The notes below the pieces were generated by a model. That model was not told where the DNA came from and did no database searches. It was given only the letters and a program-made list of their open reading frames with translations. From assembly GCA_002840685.1 (NCBI GenBank), contig PHBU01000008.1:62001-126000 (forward strand): DNA of 64,000 nt, read 5' to 3'. Positions within the stretch are counted from its first letter, which is position 1. Each line of letters opens with the position of its first letter. Positions 1 to 12,161 of this stretch are shown here, piece after piece. This DNA comes from Chloroflexi bacterium HGW-Chloroflexi-6 (GTDB lineage Bacteria; Chloroflexota; Anaerolineae; Anaerolineales; Villigracilaceae). The position numbers and the translations under genes were made by a program.

Positions 1-17
1 TTTGCATCAATTTACCC

Positions 18-48
18 TTGACAACAATGCTTGACTTGAGAGTATAAT
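18..48 (+). promoter_or_regulatory. Promoter of the xylA operon
   Basis: A perfect -35 hexamer TTGACA (18-23) and a perfect -10 hexamer TATAAT (43-48) are separated by 19 bp. The spacer is slightly long for a housekeeping sigma factor. The promoter points at xylA, whose ATG lies about 110 bp downstream. The -10 shares its last base with the operator that follows. Confidence 0.75.
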
Positions 49-72
49 TAGTTTGTTGGAGCAACCAACTAA
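48..72. promoter_or_regulatory. XylR-type operator (25-bp inverted repeat)
   Basis: Half-sites TTAGTTTGTTG (48-58) and CAACCAACTAA (62-72) form an inverted repeat with one mismatch and centre at 60. They closely resemble the xyl operator bound by the ROK-family repressor XylR in Bacillus (TTAGTTTGTT...AACAAACTAA). The position over the -10 end and start site fits simple repression relieved by xylose. No xylR lies in the window; it may sit just upstream. Confidence 0.75.
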
Positions 73-160
73 GATTATAAGAACATTTTCGCGCAGAGTC
101 AAGCACCTTTTTCTATAACGAATATCCGGTTTCAATTTTCCCACTTTTCAGGAGACTCCC

Positions 161-1327
161 ATGTCCGACTATTCCCCCACCCCCGCACAAAAATTTACCT
201 TTGGCCTGTGGACCGTTGGCAACCGCGGCACAGACCCGTTTGGTTCCGCCACCCGTGAGCACAAGACCCCCGCCGAACTGGTTTACCTGCTCGGCGAAGT
301 CGGCGCGTATGGCGTCAACTTCCATGACAATGACCTGATCCCGATCGATGCCACCCCTGCTGAAGCCGAAGCCATCAAAAAGGATTTCCGCAAGGCCCTG
401 GCCGATACCGGCCTGGTTGTACCGATGGCGACCACCAACCTGTTCAGCGATCCGATCTTCAAAGATGGCGCATTTACCAGCAACGATCCCAAAGTCCGTG
501 CTTATGCCATTCAAAAAACCATGAAATCGATGGATCTGGGCGTCGAATTTGGCGCGAAGATCTACGTTTTCTGGGGCGGGCGCGAAGGCACCGAAACCGA
601 TTCAAGTAAAAGCACGGTCGATGCCATCAAGCGCAACCGTGAAGCGATGAATTTCCTGTGCGAATATGCACTGGATATGAAATATGACCTGAAATTTGCC
701 CTGGAAGCCAAGCCCAACGAACCGCGCGGCGACATCTTTAACCCGACCACCGGGCATATGCTGGCCTTCATTACCACCCTTGACCATCCTGAGATGGTCG
801 GCGTCAACCCGGAAGTGGCCCACGAGCACATGGCAGGCATCAACTTTATGCACGGCGTTGCCCAGGCCTGGGAAGCGGGCAAACTCTTCCACATCGACCT
901 GAACGACCAGTATCCCGGCCGCTATGACCAGGATCTGCGCTTCGGTTCCCGCGATCTGAAAGCCGCTTTCTACCTGGTCAAATTCCTGGAAGATGTCAAA
1001 TACGAAGGCTCGCGCCATTTCGATGCCCATGCCTACCGCACCGAAGATTTCGATGGCGTCAAGGACTTTGCGCGTGGCTCCATGCGCACTTACATGATCT
1101 TGAAGGAAAAGGCCGCCCAGTTCAATGCCGATAAAGAAATCCAGGCGATCCTGGCTGAACTGAACGCCGAAGACAAGAGCATGACCCCGTTCTTTGGCAA
1201 ATACAGCCCCGAAAAAGCCGCCGCTCTCAAGGCCCAGCCCTTCGACCGCCCGGCCATTAGCAAGCGTGGTTTGAAATACGAACGGCTCGATCAATTGACA
1301 ATCGACATTTTGACCGGGACGCGATAA
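161..1327 (+). CDS. xylA: Xylose isomerase (class I type)
   Basis: Interconverts D-xylose and D-xylulose in the cytoplasm, the first step of the isomerase route for xylose. The 388-residue length matches the shorter actinobacterial-type isomerases rather than the longer class II enzymes. The catalytic-base region NFHDND (His at residue 55) and the metal-ligand segments [23 protein letters not shown] and HIDLNDQ are present. A Shine-Dalgarno AGGAG at 150-154 fixes the ATG at 161. It is the first gene of the xyl operon, directly behind the XylR-type operator, and xylB follows 54 bp downstream. Confidence 0.95.
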   Translation: MSDYSPTPAQKFTFGLWTVGNRGTDPFGSATREHKTPAELVYLLGEVGAYGVNFHDNDLIPIDATPAEAEAIKKDFRKALADTGLVVPMATTNLFSDPIFKDGAFTSNDPKVRAYAIQKTMKSMDLGVEFGAKIYVFWGGREGTETDSSKSTVDAIKRNREAMNFLCEYALDMKYDLKFALEAKPNEPRGDIFNPTTGHMLAFITTLDHPEMVGVNPEVAHEHMAGINFMHGVAQAWEAGKLFHIDLNDQYPGRYDQDLRFGSRDLKAAFYLVKFLEDVKYEGSRHFDAHAYRTEDFDGVKDFARGSMRTYMILKEKAAQFNADKEIQAILAELNAEDKSMTPFFGKYSPEKAAALKAQPFDRPAISKRGLKYERLDQLTIDILTGTR

Positions 1328-1335
1328 ATCCCGCC

Positions 1336-1364
1336 GTAGGGGCGACCCATTGGGTCGCCCCTAC
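1336..1364. repeat. 29-bp palindromic repeat, copy 1
   Basis: A perfect 13-bp inverted repeat around the spacer ATT (arm GTAGGGGCGACCC). The same scaffold GTAGGGGCGA..CATTG..TCGCCCCTAC recurs at 34663-34691 and 62572-62600. It lies between xylA and xylB, 8 bp after the xylA stop. No T-tract follows, so it looks like a dispersed palindromic repeat and not an intrinsic terminator. As RNA it would form a very stable hairpin that could set the xylA/xylB ratio. Confidence 0.85.
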
Positions 1365-1381
1365 AATCATTGGAGGACGTT

Positions 1382-2878
1382 ATGTATTTCATCGGCATTG
1401 ACAGTTCCACCACCGCCACCAAAGCGCTGCTGATGGATTCAGCCGGGCAGGTGCTGGCAGTGGCGGCGACAGAATACCCCTTCGAGACGCCGCGCCCGTT
1501 ATGGAGTGAGCAACATCCCGATTTGTGGTGGGATGGGGCCCAAAAATCGATCCGGGCTGTGCTGGAGCAGGCGGGCATCGATCCGGCCCAGGTTGGCGGC
1601 GTTGGTCTGACCGGGCAGATGCACGGATTGGTTTTGCTGGACGAAGCAGGTGAAGTTTTGCGCCCGGCCATTCTGTGGAACGATCAGCGCACCCAGGCGC
1701 AGTGCGATGAAATTCACCAGGTGATTGGCAAGGAACTGTTCATTCAAATCACCGGCAACATGGCTCTGACGGGTTTTACCGCTCCCAAGATTTTGTGGGT
1801 CAAGCAAAACGAGCCGCAAGTCTATGCCAGGGTGCGCCATATTTTGTTGCCCAAAGATTATGTGCGCTACAAGCTGACGGACGCCTATGCGATGGACAAA
1901 GCCGACGGCGCCGGGACGGTGCTGTTCGATATCAAGTCTCGCACCTGGTCGCCGGATGTGCTGCGCGCGCTGGGCATCGACCCGGCCTGGATGCCGGCTC
2001 TCTATGAAGGGCCGCAAATCACCGGATTTTTGAGCGCCGAAGCGGCCAAAGCCACCGGACTGAAAGCCGGGACTCCCGTCATGGCGGGCGGTGGCGATCA
2101 GGCTGCCCAAGCTGTGGGCGTGGGTGCCGTCAGTGAAGGGATTGTGGCGCTGACGCTGGGCACCAGCGGCGTGGTTTTTGCCACCACGGATGGGCCATTC
2201 ATTGAACCGCAAGGCCGCTTGCATGCTTTTTGCCATTCGGTGCCCGGCAAATGGCATCTGATGGGTGTCATGCTCTCGGCCGCGGGCAGCCTGCGTTGGT
2301 ATCGCGATACCTTCGCCCCTGGCATGAGTTATGACGATCTGCTGGCTCCCGCGGCACAGGTCCCTGCCGGCTCGGATGGGCTGCTCTTCCTGCCCTATCT
2401 GACTGGCGAACGCACTCCGCATCCTGACCCGCTGGCGCGCGGCGCCTTCGTCGGGCTGACGGTGCGTCATACCATGGCGCACATGACCCGCGCAGTTCTG
2501 GAAGGTGTGGCTTTCGGATTGCGCGATGGCTTCGAGTTGATGAAGTCTGCCGGTTTGGGCAAGATCACCCAGGTGCGCGTTTCTGGCGGTGGAGCCAAGA
2601 GCGCCCTCTGGCGCCAGATTTTGGCGGATGTCTTTGGCTGTGAGCTGGTGACCGTCAATACGACCGAGGGGGCGGCCTACGGCGCGGCGCTGCTGGCGGC
2701 GGTCGGCGCGGGGAAATTCCGCAGCGTGGAAGCGGCCTGTGAAGCGGCCATCCAGGTGACGGGGAGTACGCTTCCGGTCCAGGCGCAGGTCAAAGCTTAC
2801 GAGCAGGTCTATGCCATCTATCGCGATCTCTACCCGGCGCTGACATCCAGCTTTAAGCGCATTCACGAGTTGAGATAA
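1382..2878 (+). CDS. xylB: Xylulokinase (FGGY family)
   Basis: Phosphorylates D-xylulose to xylulose 5-phosphate, feeding the pentose phosphate pathway. The 498-residue length is typical. Visible features are the N-terminal phosphate loop IDSSTTATKALLMD, the xylulokinase-type segment LTGQMHGLVLLD, WNDQRT, and the catalytic-Asp motif GGGDQAAQA. An ATG at 1382 preceded by GGAGG at 1372-1376 is preferred over an in-frame TTG at 1370, which overlaps that Shine-Dalgarno. It is co-oriented with xylA across the palindrome at 1336-1364 and probably shares its promoter. Confidence 0.95.
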   Translation: MYFIGIDSSTTATKALLMDSAGQVLAVAATEYPFETPRPLWSEQHPDLWWDGAQKSIRAVLEQAGIDPAQVGGVGLTGQMHGLVLLDEAGEVLRPAILWNDQRTQAQCDEIHQVIGKELFIQITGNMALTGFTAPKILWVKQNEPQVYARVRHILLPKDYVRYKLTDAYAMDKADGAGTVLFDIKSRTWSPDVLRALGIDPAWMPALYEGPQITGFLSAEAAKATGLKAGTPVMAGGGDQAAQAVGVGAVSEGIVALTLGTSGVVFATTDGPFIEPQGRLHAFCHSVPGKWHLMGVMLSAAGSLRWYRDTFAPGMSYDDLLAPAAQVPAGSDGLLFLPYLTGERTPHPDPLARGAFVGLTVRHTMAHMTRAVLEGVAFGLRDGFELMKSAGLGKITQVRVSGGGAKSALWRQILADVFGCELVTVNTTEGAAYGAALLAAVGAGKFRSVEAACEAAIQVTGSTLPVQAQVKAYEQVYAIYRDLYPALTSSFKRIHELR

Positions 2879-2881
2879 TTT

Positions 2882-2918
2882 TTTTGGGGAGCGCAAATTT
2901 TGCTTGCGCTCCCCAAAA
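2882..2918. terminator. Long hairpin between xylB and xylanase gene
   Basis: A perfect 15-bp stem (TTTTGGGGAGCGCAA paired with its complement) encloses a 7-nt loop. It begins 3 bp after the xylB stop. The A/T-flanked GC stem resembles a terminator, but no clear U-tract follows on either strand. It may therefore be a processing or attenuation hairpin that reduces read-through into the xylanase gene. Confidence 0.45.
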
Positions 2919-2939
2919 TTATAGATAAGGAAGATCAGT

Positions 2940-5198
2940 ATGCTTGATATCCGGAAGCTTAATCTTTTTTTGTTGACAGGCCTGGTTTTACTGGCGGCTT
3001 GCGCTCCGCAGGTAACACCCACACCAGCGCCAACCAATCCCCCACCTGAAGCAACGGCAATCCCCACCCAGCAAGCCACGCTCTTCCTCAATGCGGATCC
3101 GATTCCGGTCCAGCCTGAGATTCCTTCGCTCTACGAAACACTGGCCGATTACTTCCCGGTGGGGGCGGCGATCATGTCGGATCAACTCGATAGTGGTCAG
3201 CATGTATATCTGCTGGCGCGCCATTTTAATGGCCTGACGCCCGAAAATGAGATGAAGCCCATTTCGATTCAGCCTATCGAAGGAACTTTTACCTGGGAAG
3301 GCGCCGATCGTTTGATGCAGTTTGCCAGGGACAACAAGATGCAGGTGCACGGGCATACCCTGGTCTGGCACAGCCAGGTGCCAGATTGGATGTTCAACGA
3401 CAGCCAGGGTCAACCGCTGACCGCAACCCCCGAGAACAAAGCGCTGGTCTTAAAGCGCATGGAAACGCATATCCGCGCGCTGGCCGGGCGCTACAAGGGA
3501 GAGATTTTTGTTTGGGATGTGGTGAATGAGGTTATCGATGAAAGTTATCCCGATTGCATGCGCCGCTCGAAGTGGTTTGAACTGACCGGTACCGATTACA
3601 TCGCGTTGGCTTTTAAGGTCGCACACGAGGCGGACCCGAATGCCAAACTGATTATCAATGATTACAGCACGACCGACCCGGCCAAGCGCACTTGTTTCTA
3701 TAATTTGACGCGTGACCTGCTTGCGCAGGGAGTTCCGCTGGATGGGGTCGGCCACCAGATGCATATCAACATCGAGAGCCCCTCGGCGGAGGATATTGAA
3801 GAAACCATTCAGATGTTTGCCGAGTTGGGTGTGGAGCAATACATCACCGAATTGGATATGAGCCTGTATAAGAACGAAAGCGATTCTTTTGACAAGGTGC
3901 CGAAAGAAATCATGGTCCGACAAGCTCATCGTTACAAGGATATTTTCGATGTTTTCAGGCGGCAGGGTGAATCTCTTGCCGGCGTGACGTTTTGGGGCAT
4001 GGCCGATGACCATTCCTGGTTGAAAACCTGGCCCATCACGCGGATCAACCTGCCCCTGCTTTTTGATGAAAATTTACAGGCCAAAGATGCCTACTGGGGT
4101 ATTGTTGACCCTTCGGTTGAGCACCTGCCGATGCTGCATCAGCGCTTGAACATTTCGCAAGCCACCCCGGAGATTGACGCAAAGCCCGAACTGCTGTGGA
4201 GCCAACAGCCCTGGACTGTGCTGGAAGGTTTGCCAAACGCCAGCTTCCAGACGCGCTGGGACGAACAATACCTGTATGTCTTCGTCGACATCAAGGGTGA
4301 CCCCCAAACGATCGGCAAAATTGAACTGTTTGTGGATGAAAACAAGAACAAAACCAAATCTTACGAGGCCGATGACCGCCACTACATCTTCGAAAATGGC
4401 GTTTGCGCTGACTGTGAAGGCGTGAAATCAGCACTGGCCACGGCGGACGGCTATCAACTCGAAGTGGCGCTGCCCTTTAATTTGGGGTCGGGCCGCGGCG
4501 GTCAACAAGTTGGCTTTGATATTCGCATCACGGATAGCAGCCAGCCTGCTCCGGTTTCCTGGAATGACCTGACCAACGGACAGGATGGCGATACCTCGCA
4601 GTTCGGCGGGTTAACCTTTGCCCGGGGCTCGAAAATGACCAGCGCCAGCGCGGGCACGCCCATCATTGACGGTGAAGAAGACGCCATCTGGGCCAACGCA
4701 CCTGATATTTCAACCGATGTCTGGGTGATGGGCACAAGCGGGGCAACCGCCAGGGTCAAAACGCTTTGGGATGCTGAATATTTGTATGTCTATGCAGTGG
4801 TATCCGATACCTTGCTCAGTGACGCCAGCCGCAACCCCTGGGAACAGGACACGGTTGAAGTGTATGTGGATCAGAACAACGCCAAGACCGCATCGTACGA
4901 GGCGGACGATGCTCAGTACCGGGTCAACTTTAAGAATGTTCAGACCTTTAACGGCGGCGCAAAACCGGAGTTGATGACCAGCGCGGTCAAGATCGTGCCC
5001 GGGGGCTATATCGTGGAGCTTTCCATCAAGCTGGATGTTGTTCCGCCCCAGGGAAATGCCTTGATCGGGTTTGACTTCCAGGTTAATAACGATGAGAACG
5101 GCGATGGTGTTCGAGATAGTATTGCGATCTGGAATGACCCCAGCGGCCAGTCTTATATGAACACATCCGGGCTGGGGCTCCTCCAATTTGTGCAGTAG
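2940..5198 (+). CDS. GH10 endo-xylanase lipoprotein with tandem CBM9-like modules
   Basis: Predicted cell-surface endo-1,4-beta-xylanase of 752 residues. An N-terminal lipobox LLAAC puts the acylated Cys at residue 21, followed by a Pro/Thr-rich linker. The GH10 barrel spans roughly 60-385, with HTLVWHSQVPDW, the acid/base WDVVNEV (Glu197) and the nucleophile ITELD (Glu304). Two C-terminal beta-sandwich modules (about 395-565 and 570-752) resemble family 9 carbohydrate-binding modules, with repeated LYVFVDIKGD- and LYVYAVVSDT-type strands. AAGGAAG at 2927-2933 supports the ATG. Its products would feed the GH43 enzyme and XylA/XylB. Confidence 0.93.
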   Translation: MLDIRKLNLFLLTGLVLLAACAPQVTPTPAPTNPPPEATAIPTQQATLFLNADPIPVQPEIPSLYETLADYFPVGAAIMSDQLDSGQHVYLLARHFNGLTPENEMKPISIQPIEGTFTWEGADRLMQFARDNKMQVHGHTLVWHSQVPDWMFNDSQGQPLTATPENKALVLKRMETHIRALAGRYKGEIFVWDVVNEVIDESYPDCMRRSKWFELTGTDYIALAFKVAHEADPNAKLIINDYSTTDPAKRTCFYNLTRDLLAQGVPLDGVGHQMHINIESPSAEDIEETIQMFAELGVEQYITELDMSLYKNESDSFDKVPKEIMVRQAHRYKDIFDVFRRQGESLAGVTFWGMADDHSWLKTWPITRINLPLLFDENLQAKDAYWGIVDPSVEHLPMLHQRLNISQATPEIDAKPELLWSQQPWTVLEGLPNASFQTRWDEQYLYVFVDIKGDPQTIGKIELFVDENKNKTKSYEADDRHYIFENGVCADCEGVKSALATADGYQLEVALPFNLGSGRGGQQVGFDIRITDSSQPAPVSWNDLTNGQDGDTSQFGGLTFARGSKMTSASAGTPIIDGEEDAIWANAPDISTDVWVMGTSGATARVKTLWDAEYLYVYAVVSDTLLSDASRNPWEQDTVEVYVDQNNAKTASYEADDAQYRVNFKNVQTFNGGAKPELMTSAVKIVPGGYIVELSIKLDVVPPQGNALIGFDFQVNNDENGDGVRDSIAIWNDPSGQSYMNTSGLGLLQFVQ

Positions 5199-5231
5199 CC
5201 GATTTTATCGGCAGCCCAAAGAAAAAAGACA

Positions 5232-5261
5232 AGAGCGGGAGGCGAAACTGCCTCTCGCTCT
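5232..5261. terminator. Hairpin between xylanase and transketolase genes
   Basis: Arms AGAGCGGGAGGC and GCCTCTCGCTCT (one mismatch) enclose a 6-nt loop. It lies 33 bp after the xylanase stop and 21 bp before the transketolase start. No strong T-tract follows. Possible weak terminator or mRNA-stabilising hairpin. Confidence 0.4.
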
Positions 5262-5282
5262 CACTACCTACAAGAGGACACA

Positions 5283-7289
5283 ATGACAGAATCGAAACAG
5301 TTACAGGATCTGGCGATCAACGCCATCCGTTTTCTCTCCGCCGATGGGGTCCAGCAGGCCAACTCTGGCCACCCCGGCCTGCCGATGGGTGCCGCGCCAA
5401 TGGCATACACGATCTGGACCCGGCATTTGCATCATAACCCGGCCAACCCTGCCTGGGCCAACCGCGACCGCTTCATTTTATCGGGCGGGCACGGCTCGAT
5501 GCTGTTGTATTCCCTGCTGCATCTGACAGGCTACGACCTGGCGTTGGATGAGTTGAAGCGCTTCAGGCAGTGGGGCAGCCTGACCCCTGGCCACCCGGAA
5601 TTCGGGGTGACTCCCGGGGTGGAGACAACCACCGGCCCACTCGGACAGGGTTTTGCCAACGGCGTGGGCATGGCGATGGCCGAGGCGCACCTGGCCAGAG
5701 TCTTTAACCGTCCCGGATACGAGCTGATCGATCATTTTGTATATGCAATTGTGACTGATGGTGACCTGATGGAAGGGGTGGCCTCGGAAGCGGCTTCGCT
5801 GGCCGGGACCTTGAAACTCGGAAAGTTGGTCTATCTGTACGATGACAATCAGATTTCCATCGAAGGTTCGACCGACCTGGCCTTCACCGAAGACCGGGGT
5901 GCGCGCTTCGAAGCTTACGGCTGGCAGGTCCAGCGTGTAGCCGATGGCCTGGATGTCGAGGCAATCGATCGGGCCATCCAGGCTGCCAAACTCGATCCGC
6001 GCCCATCGCTGATCATGGTGCGCAATATCATTGGCTTTGGCCTGCCCACCCGCGCCGGAACTGCCAAGGCGCACGGTGAACCACCCGGCGACGCCGAACT
6101 TAACGGGGCAAAGCAGCAGTTGGACTGGCCAATCGAACCGCGCTTTTTCATTCCCGATGAAGCCCTTGCGCATTTTCGCCAGGCGCTTGGGCAGGGGGCC
6201 CAAGCCGAAGCCGAGTGGCAGTCCAAACTGGACTGCTATCGCGCTGAATACCCTGAGTTGGCTGCCGAATTGCAGCGCAGGTTAAACGGCGAACTGCCCC
6301 AGGGTTGGAATGCCGACCTGCCGGTTTTCCCTGCCGATGAAAAAGGGATCGCCACCCGCGCTTCATCGGGCAAGGTTTTGAATGCCCTGGCCGGAAAACT
6401 CCCCGAACTTTTTGGCGGTTCGGCGGATCTGGCTCCGTCGACCAATACCTGGATGAATGATTTCCCGGCCTATTCCCCCGAGCAGCCTGAAGGGCGCAAT
6501 ATCCACTACGGTGTGCGCGAACATGGCATGGGCTCCATCGTCAATGGCATGGCCTATCATGGCGGGGTGATCCCATTTGGCGCAACCTTCATGGTTTTTT
6601 CCGATTACATGCGCCCGCCCGTCCGGCTTTCGGCGCTTTCGCACCTGGGTTCGATCTGGGTTTTCACCCACGACAGCATCGGCGTCGGTGAAGACGGTCC
6701 CACTCATCAGCCGGTGGAGCAGTTGGCCGCGCTGCGTTCGATCCCGAACCTGGTCACGCTGCGCCCGGCGGACGCCAACGAGGTGCGGGTGGCCTGGGAG
6801 ATCGCCATCGAGAATCGCCACCGCCCGACCGCCCTGGTGCTGACTCGTCAAAATCTACCGACGCTGGATCGTTCGATCTACGCGCCGGCAGAGAATGCGC
6901 GCAAAGGCGGTTATGTGCTGGCTGACCTGGGCGGAAGCAAACCGCAGGTTATTTTGATGGCCAGCGGTTCAGAAGTTGCGCTGATCGTGGCGGCCGGCCA
7001 GCGGCTCGCGGACAAGGGCATTGCCGTTCGGTTGGTCTCCTTCCCAAGCTGGGAATTGTTCAACGATCAGGATCAAGCCTACCGCGATTCGGTCCTGCTC
7101 CCGAACGTAGAACTGCGTCTGGCCATCGAAGCCGGTCTATCGCAAGGCTGGCACCGCTGGACGGGACTGAAAGGCCGCGTGCTGGGGCTGGATCATTACG
7201 GCGCATCTGCCCCGGCGGCGGAAGTTTTCCGCCAGTTTGGCTTTACGATCGAGAACATTGAGAAAATTGCAAGCGAGATGCTCAAGTAA
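5283..7289 (+). CDS. tkt: Transketolase
   Basis: A thiamine-diphosphate enzyme of the non-oxidative pentose phosphate pathway that consumes xylulose 5-phosphate, which explains its place in the xylose locus. The 668-residue length is normal. Recognisable motifs are [12 protein letters not shown] near the N-terminus, the ThDP/metal-binding TDGDLMEG with the paired DDNQISI, the catalytic-Glu segment GVREHGMG, and the pyrimidine-domain segment [17 protein letters not shown]. The AGAGGA at 5273-5278 lies only four bases before the ATG. The gene is co-oriented with the xylan genes. Confidence 0.96.
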   Translation: MTESKQLQDLAINAIRFLSADGVQQANSGHPGLPMGAAPMAYTIWTRHLHHNPANPAWANRDRFILSGGHGSMLLYSLLHLTGYDLALDELKRFRQWGSLTPGHPEFGVTPGVETTTGPLGQGFANGVGMAMAEAHLARVFNRPGYELIDHFVYAIVTDGDLMEGVASEAASLAGTLKLGKLVYLYDDNQISIEGSTDLAFTEDRGARFEAYGWQVQRVADGLDVEAIDRAIQAAKLDPRPSLIMVRNIIGFGLPTRAGTAKAHGEPPGDAELNGAKQQLDWPIEPRFFIPDEALAHFRQALGQGAQAEAEWQSKLDCYRAEYPELAAELQRRLNGELPQGWNADLPVFPADEKGIATRASSGKVLNALAGKLPELFGGSADLAPSTNTWMNDFPAYSPEQPEGRNIHYGVREHGMGSIVNGMAYHGGVIPFGATFMVFSDYMRPPVRLSALSHLGSIWVFTHDSIGVGEDGPTHQPVEQLAALRSIPNLVTLRPADANEVRVAWEIAIENRHRPTALVLTRQNLPTLDRSIYAPAENARKGGYVLADLGGSKPQVILMASGSEVALIVAAGQRLADKGIAVRLVSFPSWELFNDQDQAYRDSVLLPNVELRLAIEAGLSQGWHRWTGLKGRVLGLDHYGASAPAAEVFRQFGFTIENIEKIASEMLK

Positions 7290-7362
7290 GAAAACCATCT
7301 TGCTCAACCGCTCGTTTTGCACCCTGTTCATTGTCAGGAAAACCTGAAAAAGGAATACATTC

Positions 7363-8967
7363 ATGCCAGTCATTTATCAAAACCCCATTCTGCCCGGTTT
7401 TTACCCGGACCCTTCGATCTGCCGGGTGGGCGAAGATTATTACCTTGTCACATCCTCTTTCGAGTTTTTCCCCGGCTTGCCGGTTTTTCACAGCCGTGAC
7501 CTGATCCATTGGCAGCAGATTGGGCATGTGCTCGATCGCCCGTCGCAGTTGAATTTGGACGGCGTGGCCGCCTCGCGCGGCTTGTATGCCCCCACCATTC
7601 GCTATCACCAGGGTGTTTATTACGTGATCAATACCCTGGTGGCCAACCCCGATGCCCGCGACTCGGTCCATAAAAGCGACGGCTGCTACAACTTTATTGT
7701 TACCGCAACCAACCCGGCCGGGCCGTGGTCAGAGCCGCACTGGCTGTTTGACGCCCCCGGAATTGACCCGTCCCTGTTTTTCGATGATGATGGGCGAGCC
7801 TGGTACTGTGGCAACCGCATCCCGCCCACTGGCGAAACGTACGTTGGCCATCGCGAGATCTGGCTGCAGGAACTCAACCTGAAGACGATGCAGTTTGTCG
7901 GCGAGAAAGTTTCGCTCTGGGATGGGGCCCTCAAAGGCAATTTGCACGCTGAAGCCCCGCACATCTACAAAGTCAACGGGCTCTACTATTTGATGATCGC
8001 CGAGGGCGGCACCGCGCACAACCATGCTGTGACGATTGTGCGCAGCGAAAAGATCACCGGGCCCTATGAACTCAACCACCGCAACCCTATTCTGACCCAC
8101 CGCCACCTCGGTCTGGATTACCCGATTGTCGGAACCGGCCACGCCGATCTGGTCGAAACCCAGAACGGGGAATGGTGGATGGTCTGCCTGGCGATGCGGC
8201 CTTATGGCGGTTACAACCACAACCTGGGGCGCGAAACCTTCCTGTCGCCAGTTGTCTGGGAGCAGGGCTGGCCGATCGTTGCCCCGCATGTCGGAAAAGT
8301 TCTCTTTGAAGGAACTGCGCCAGATTTGCCGCAGCGCGAGTGGCCAACCCAACCCGCGCAGGATGATTTCGACAACCATACGCTGGCCCTGCACTGGAAT
8401 TTTCTGCGCACGCCCCGCCAGAGCTTTTGGTCGCTGACTGAACGTCCCGGCTTTTTACACCTGGCGCTGAAAGCCGCGACTCTCATGGAGCCTGCCAGCC
8501 CCAGCTTTGTCGGGCGGCGCCAGCAGCACATCAATTTCGAAGCCAGCCTGGCGATGGAATTTACCCCGCGCGCGGCCAATGAGTGCGCCGGGTTGGTTTT
8601 GCTGCAGAATGACGCTTTCCAGGTGCGCTGTGTGGTTACGTTGAACGAAACTGGTCATCCGTGTATCCGCTTGATCCGCCGCGAGGCTGGAATTGACAGC
8701 CTTCTTGCGGAACAAACCATCAGCGTCAGCGCGATCTATCTTAAGGTCGAAGCGCTCGGGCAGGCCTATCAATTCCACCTGGCCGAACAAGCGGATCAGT
8801 GGCGGGCCCTGGGCGAGAGTGTCGATGGCCGTGTGCTGAGCACGGAAGTGGCTGGCGGTTTTACCGGCGCCTATCTGGGAATGTACGCCTCCAGCAATGG
8901 CAAACCCAGTCAAAATGTGGCTGATTTTGATTGGTTCAGATATGCGGGAAATATGGAATTGTCTTGA
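7363..8967 (+). CDS. GH43 beta-xylosidase (XynB type)
   Basis: Predicted to release xylose from xylo-oligosaccharides. The 534-residue length and two-domain layout match GH43 xylosidases: an N-terminal five-bladed propeller to about residue 320 and a C-terminal beta-sandwich. The catalytic base is in PGFYPDPS (Asp16), the pKa-modulating Asp in GIDPSLF (Asp135) and the acid in LHAEAPH (Glu197). There is no signal peptide, so it should act in the cytoplasm on imported oligomers, complementing the surface GH10 enzyme. AAGGA a few bases upstream supports the ATG. Some arabinofuranosidase activity is possible, as in related enzymes. Confidence 0.93.
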   Translation: MPVIYQNPILPGFYPDPSICRVGEDYYLVTSSFEFFPGLPVFHSRDLIHWQQIGHVLDRPSQLNLDGVAASRGLYAPTIRYHQGVYYVINTLVANPDARDSVHKSDGCYNFIVTATNPAGPWSEPHWLFDAPGIDPSLFFDDDGRAWYCGNRIPPTGETYVGHREIWLQELNLKTMQFVGEKVSLWDGALKGNLHAEAPHIYKVNGLYYLMIAEGGTAHNHAVTIVRSEKITGPYELNHRNPILTHRHLGLDYPIVGTGHADLVETQNGEWWMVCLAMRPYGGYNHNLGRETFLSPVVWEQGWPIVAPHVGKVLFEGTAPDLPQREWPTQPAQDDFDNHTLALHWNFLRTPRQSFWSLTERPGFLHLALKAATLMEPASPSFVGRRQQHINFEASLAMEFTPRAANECAGLVLLQNDAFQVRCVVTLNETGHPCIRLIRREAGIDSLLAEQTISVSAIYLKVEALGQAYQFHLAEQADQWRALGESVDGRVLSTEVAGGFTGAYLGMYASSNGKPSQNVADFDWFRYAGNMELS

Positions 8968-9012
8968 TCTGAAGCGTTGAAAGCGGCGCTTGCGCCCTCC
9001 GGATTAAATACG

Positions 9013-9042
9013 AGAGCGGGATGCAATTTTGCATCCCGCTCT
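9013..9042. terminator. Convergent hairpin terminator
   Basis: A perfect palindrome with 14-nt arms (AGAGCGGGATGCAA and complement) around TT lies between two convergent genes. A modest T-rich stretch (TTGTTATT) follows on the plus strand. It probably ends the xylan locus and the P-type ATPase operon. Confidence 0.65.
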
Positions 9043-9054
9043 TGTTATTCCAAA

Positions 9055-11730
<2,676 letters not shown>

Positions 11731-11733
11731 GGT

Positions 11734-12009
11734 TTATTTCTCTTTCTTGGGTGTTTGGGATTTGAACATGAGGATGTCGAGCAGATAGATCAGACCTGCC
11801 ATGATCGGCAGGAAAATCAGGGCCAGGATTTCGAAGCCGAAGAGCAAAATTTCTTCCAGCCAGAGGGCCAGGGCCGCGCCTCCAGTGCCGGTGATTGCGA
11901 CAGGCTTCCACAGCCTTGCGTATTTGCTGTGAGAAGGTCCCGCATCTTTTTTGCGGGAAAGCCGTTGAAAGAGGGGAAAGCGTGGCGAAGGTTGCGTTGA
12001 ATTAGACAT
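11734..12009 (-). CDS. Small membrane protein of the riboswitch-controlled operon
   Basis: A 91-residue protein with a basic, polar N-terminus (about 45 residues, SRKKDAG) and one or two closely spaced hydrophobic segments (LALWLEEILLFGFEILALIF and onward). It ends with a lysine-rich tail. An AAGGAG Shine-Dalgarno fixes the ATG at 12009. A longer reading frame to 12120 would run through the riboswitch terminator and is rejected. I do not recognise the family. Position between the manganese riboswitch and the ATPase suggests an accessory or small-subunit role in metal export, which is inference. Confidence 0.75.
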   Translation of the reverse strand: MSNSTQPSPRFPLFQRLSRKKDAGPSHSKYARLWKPVAITGTGGAALALWLEEILLFGFEILALIFLPIMAGLIYLLDILMFKSQTPKKEK

Positions 12010-12032
12010 AGCAAACTCCTTTCCGAGATAAC

Positions 12033-12067
12033 AAAAAAGACCAACGCCAATAGATAGCGATGGTCTT
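12033..12067 (-). terminator. Rho-independent terminator of the Mn riboswitch
   Basis: On the minus strand an 11-bp stem (AAGACCATCGC with GCGTTGGTCTT, one mismatch) is followed by a run of T. Its 5' arm contains CCATCG, the same bases that close the aptamer P1 helix, so the two folds exclude each other. It sits 24 bp before the start of the small membrane protein. Confidence 0.85.
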
Positions 12068-12150
12068 GCGATTGCTTTCAGACAGCCGGGAAATCTCTTT
12101 CCGTATTGACGACTGTCCATCCCGTAGAGCCGGGCAGCTACTCCCCATCG
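12058..12150 (-). promoter_or_regulatory. yybP-ykoY manganese riboswitch
   Basis: The minus-strand leader carries GGGGAGTAGC (12137-12146) and, further on, GTCGTCAATACGG, then GCAAGACC near the 3' end. These are the conserved loop sequences of the yybP-ykoY (Mn2+-sensing) class as in Lactococcus. P1 pairs CGATGG (12145-12150) with CCATCG (12058-12063). The latter is also part of the terminator stem, so Mn2+ binding should free transcription (an ON switch). The class is well known upstream of P-type ATPases and Mn exporters. Outer boundaries are approximate. Confidence 0.88.
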
Positions 12151-12161
12151 GAGTAACTTAA

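Noticed and set aside
12010..12120. Extended N-terminus of the small membrane protein to 12120
   Set aside because: The extension translates the riboswitch terminator and aptamer; AAGGAG places the start at 12009.
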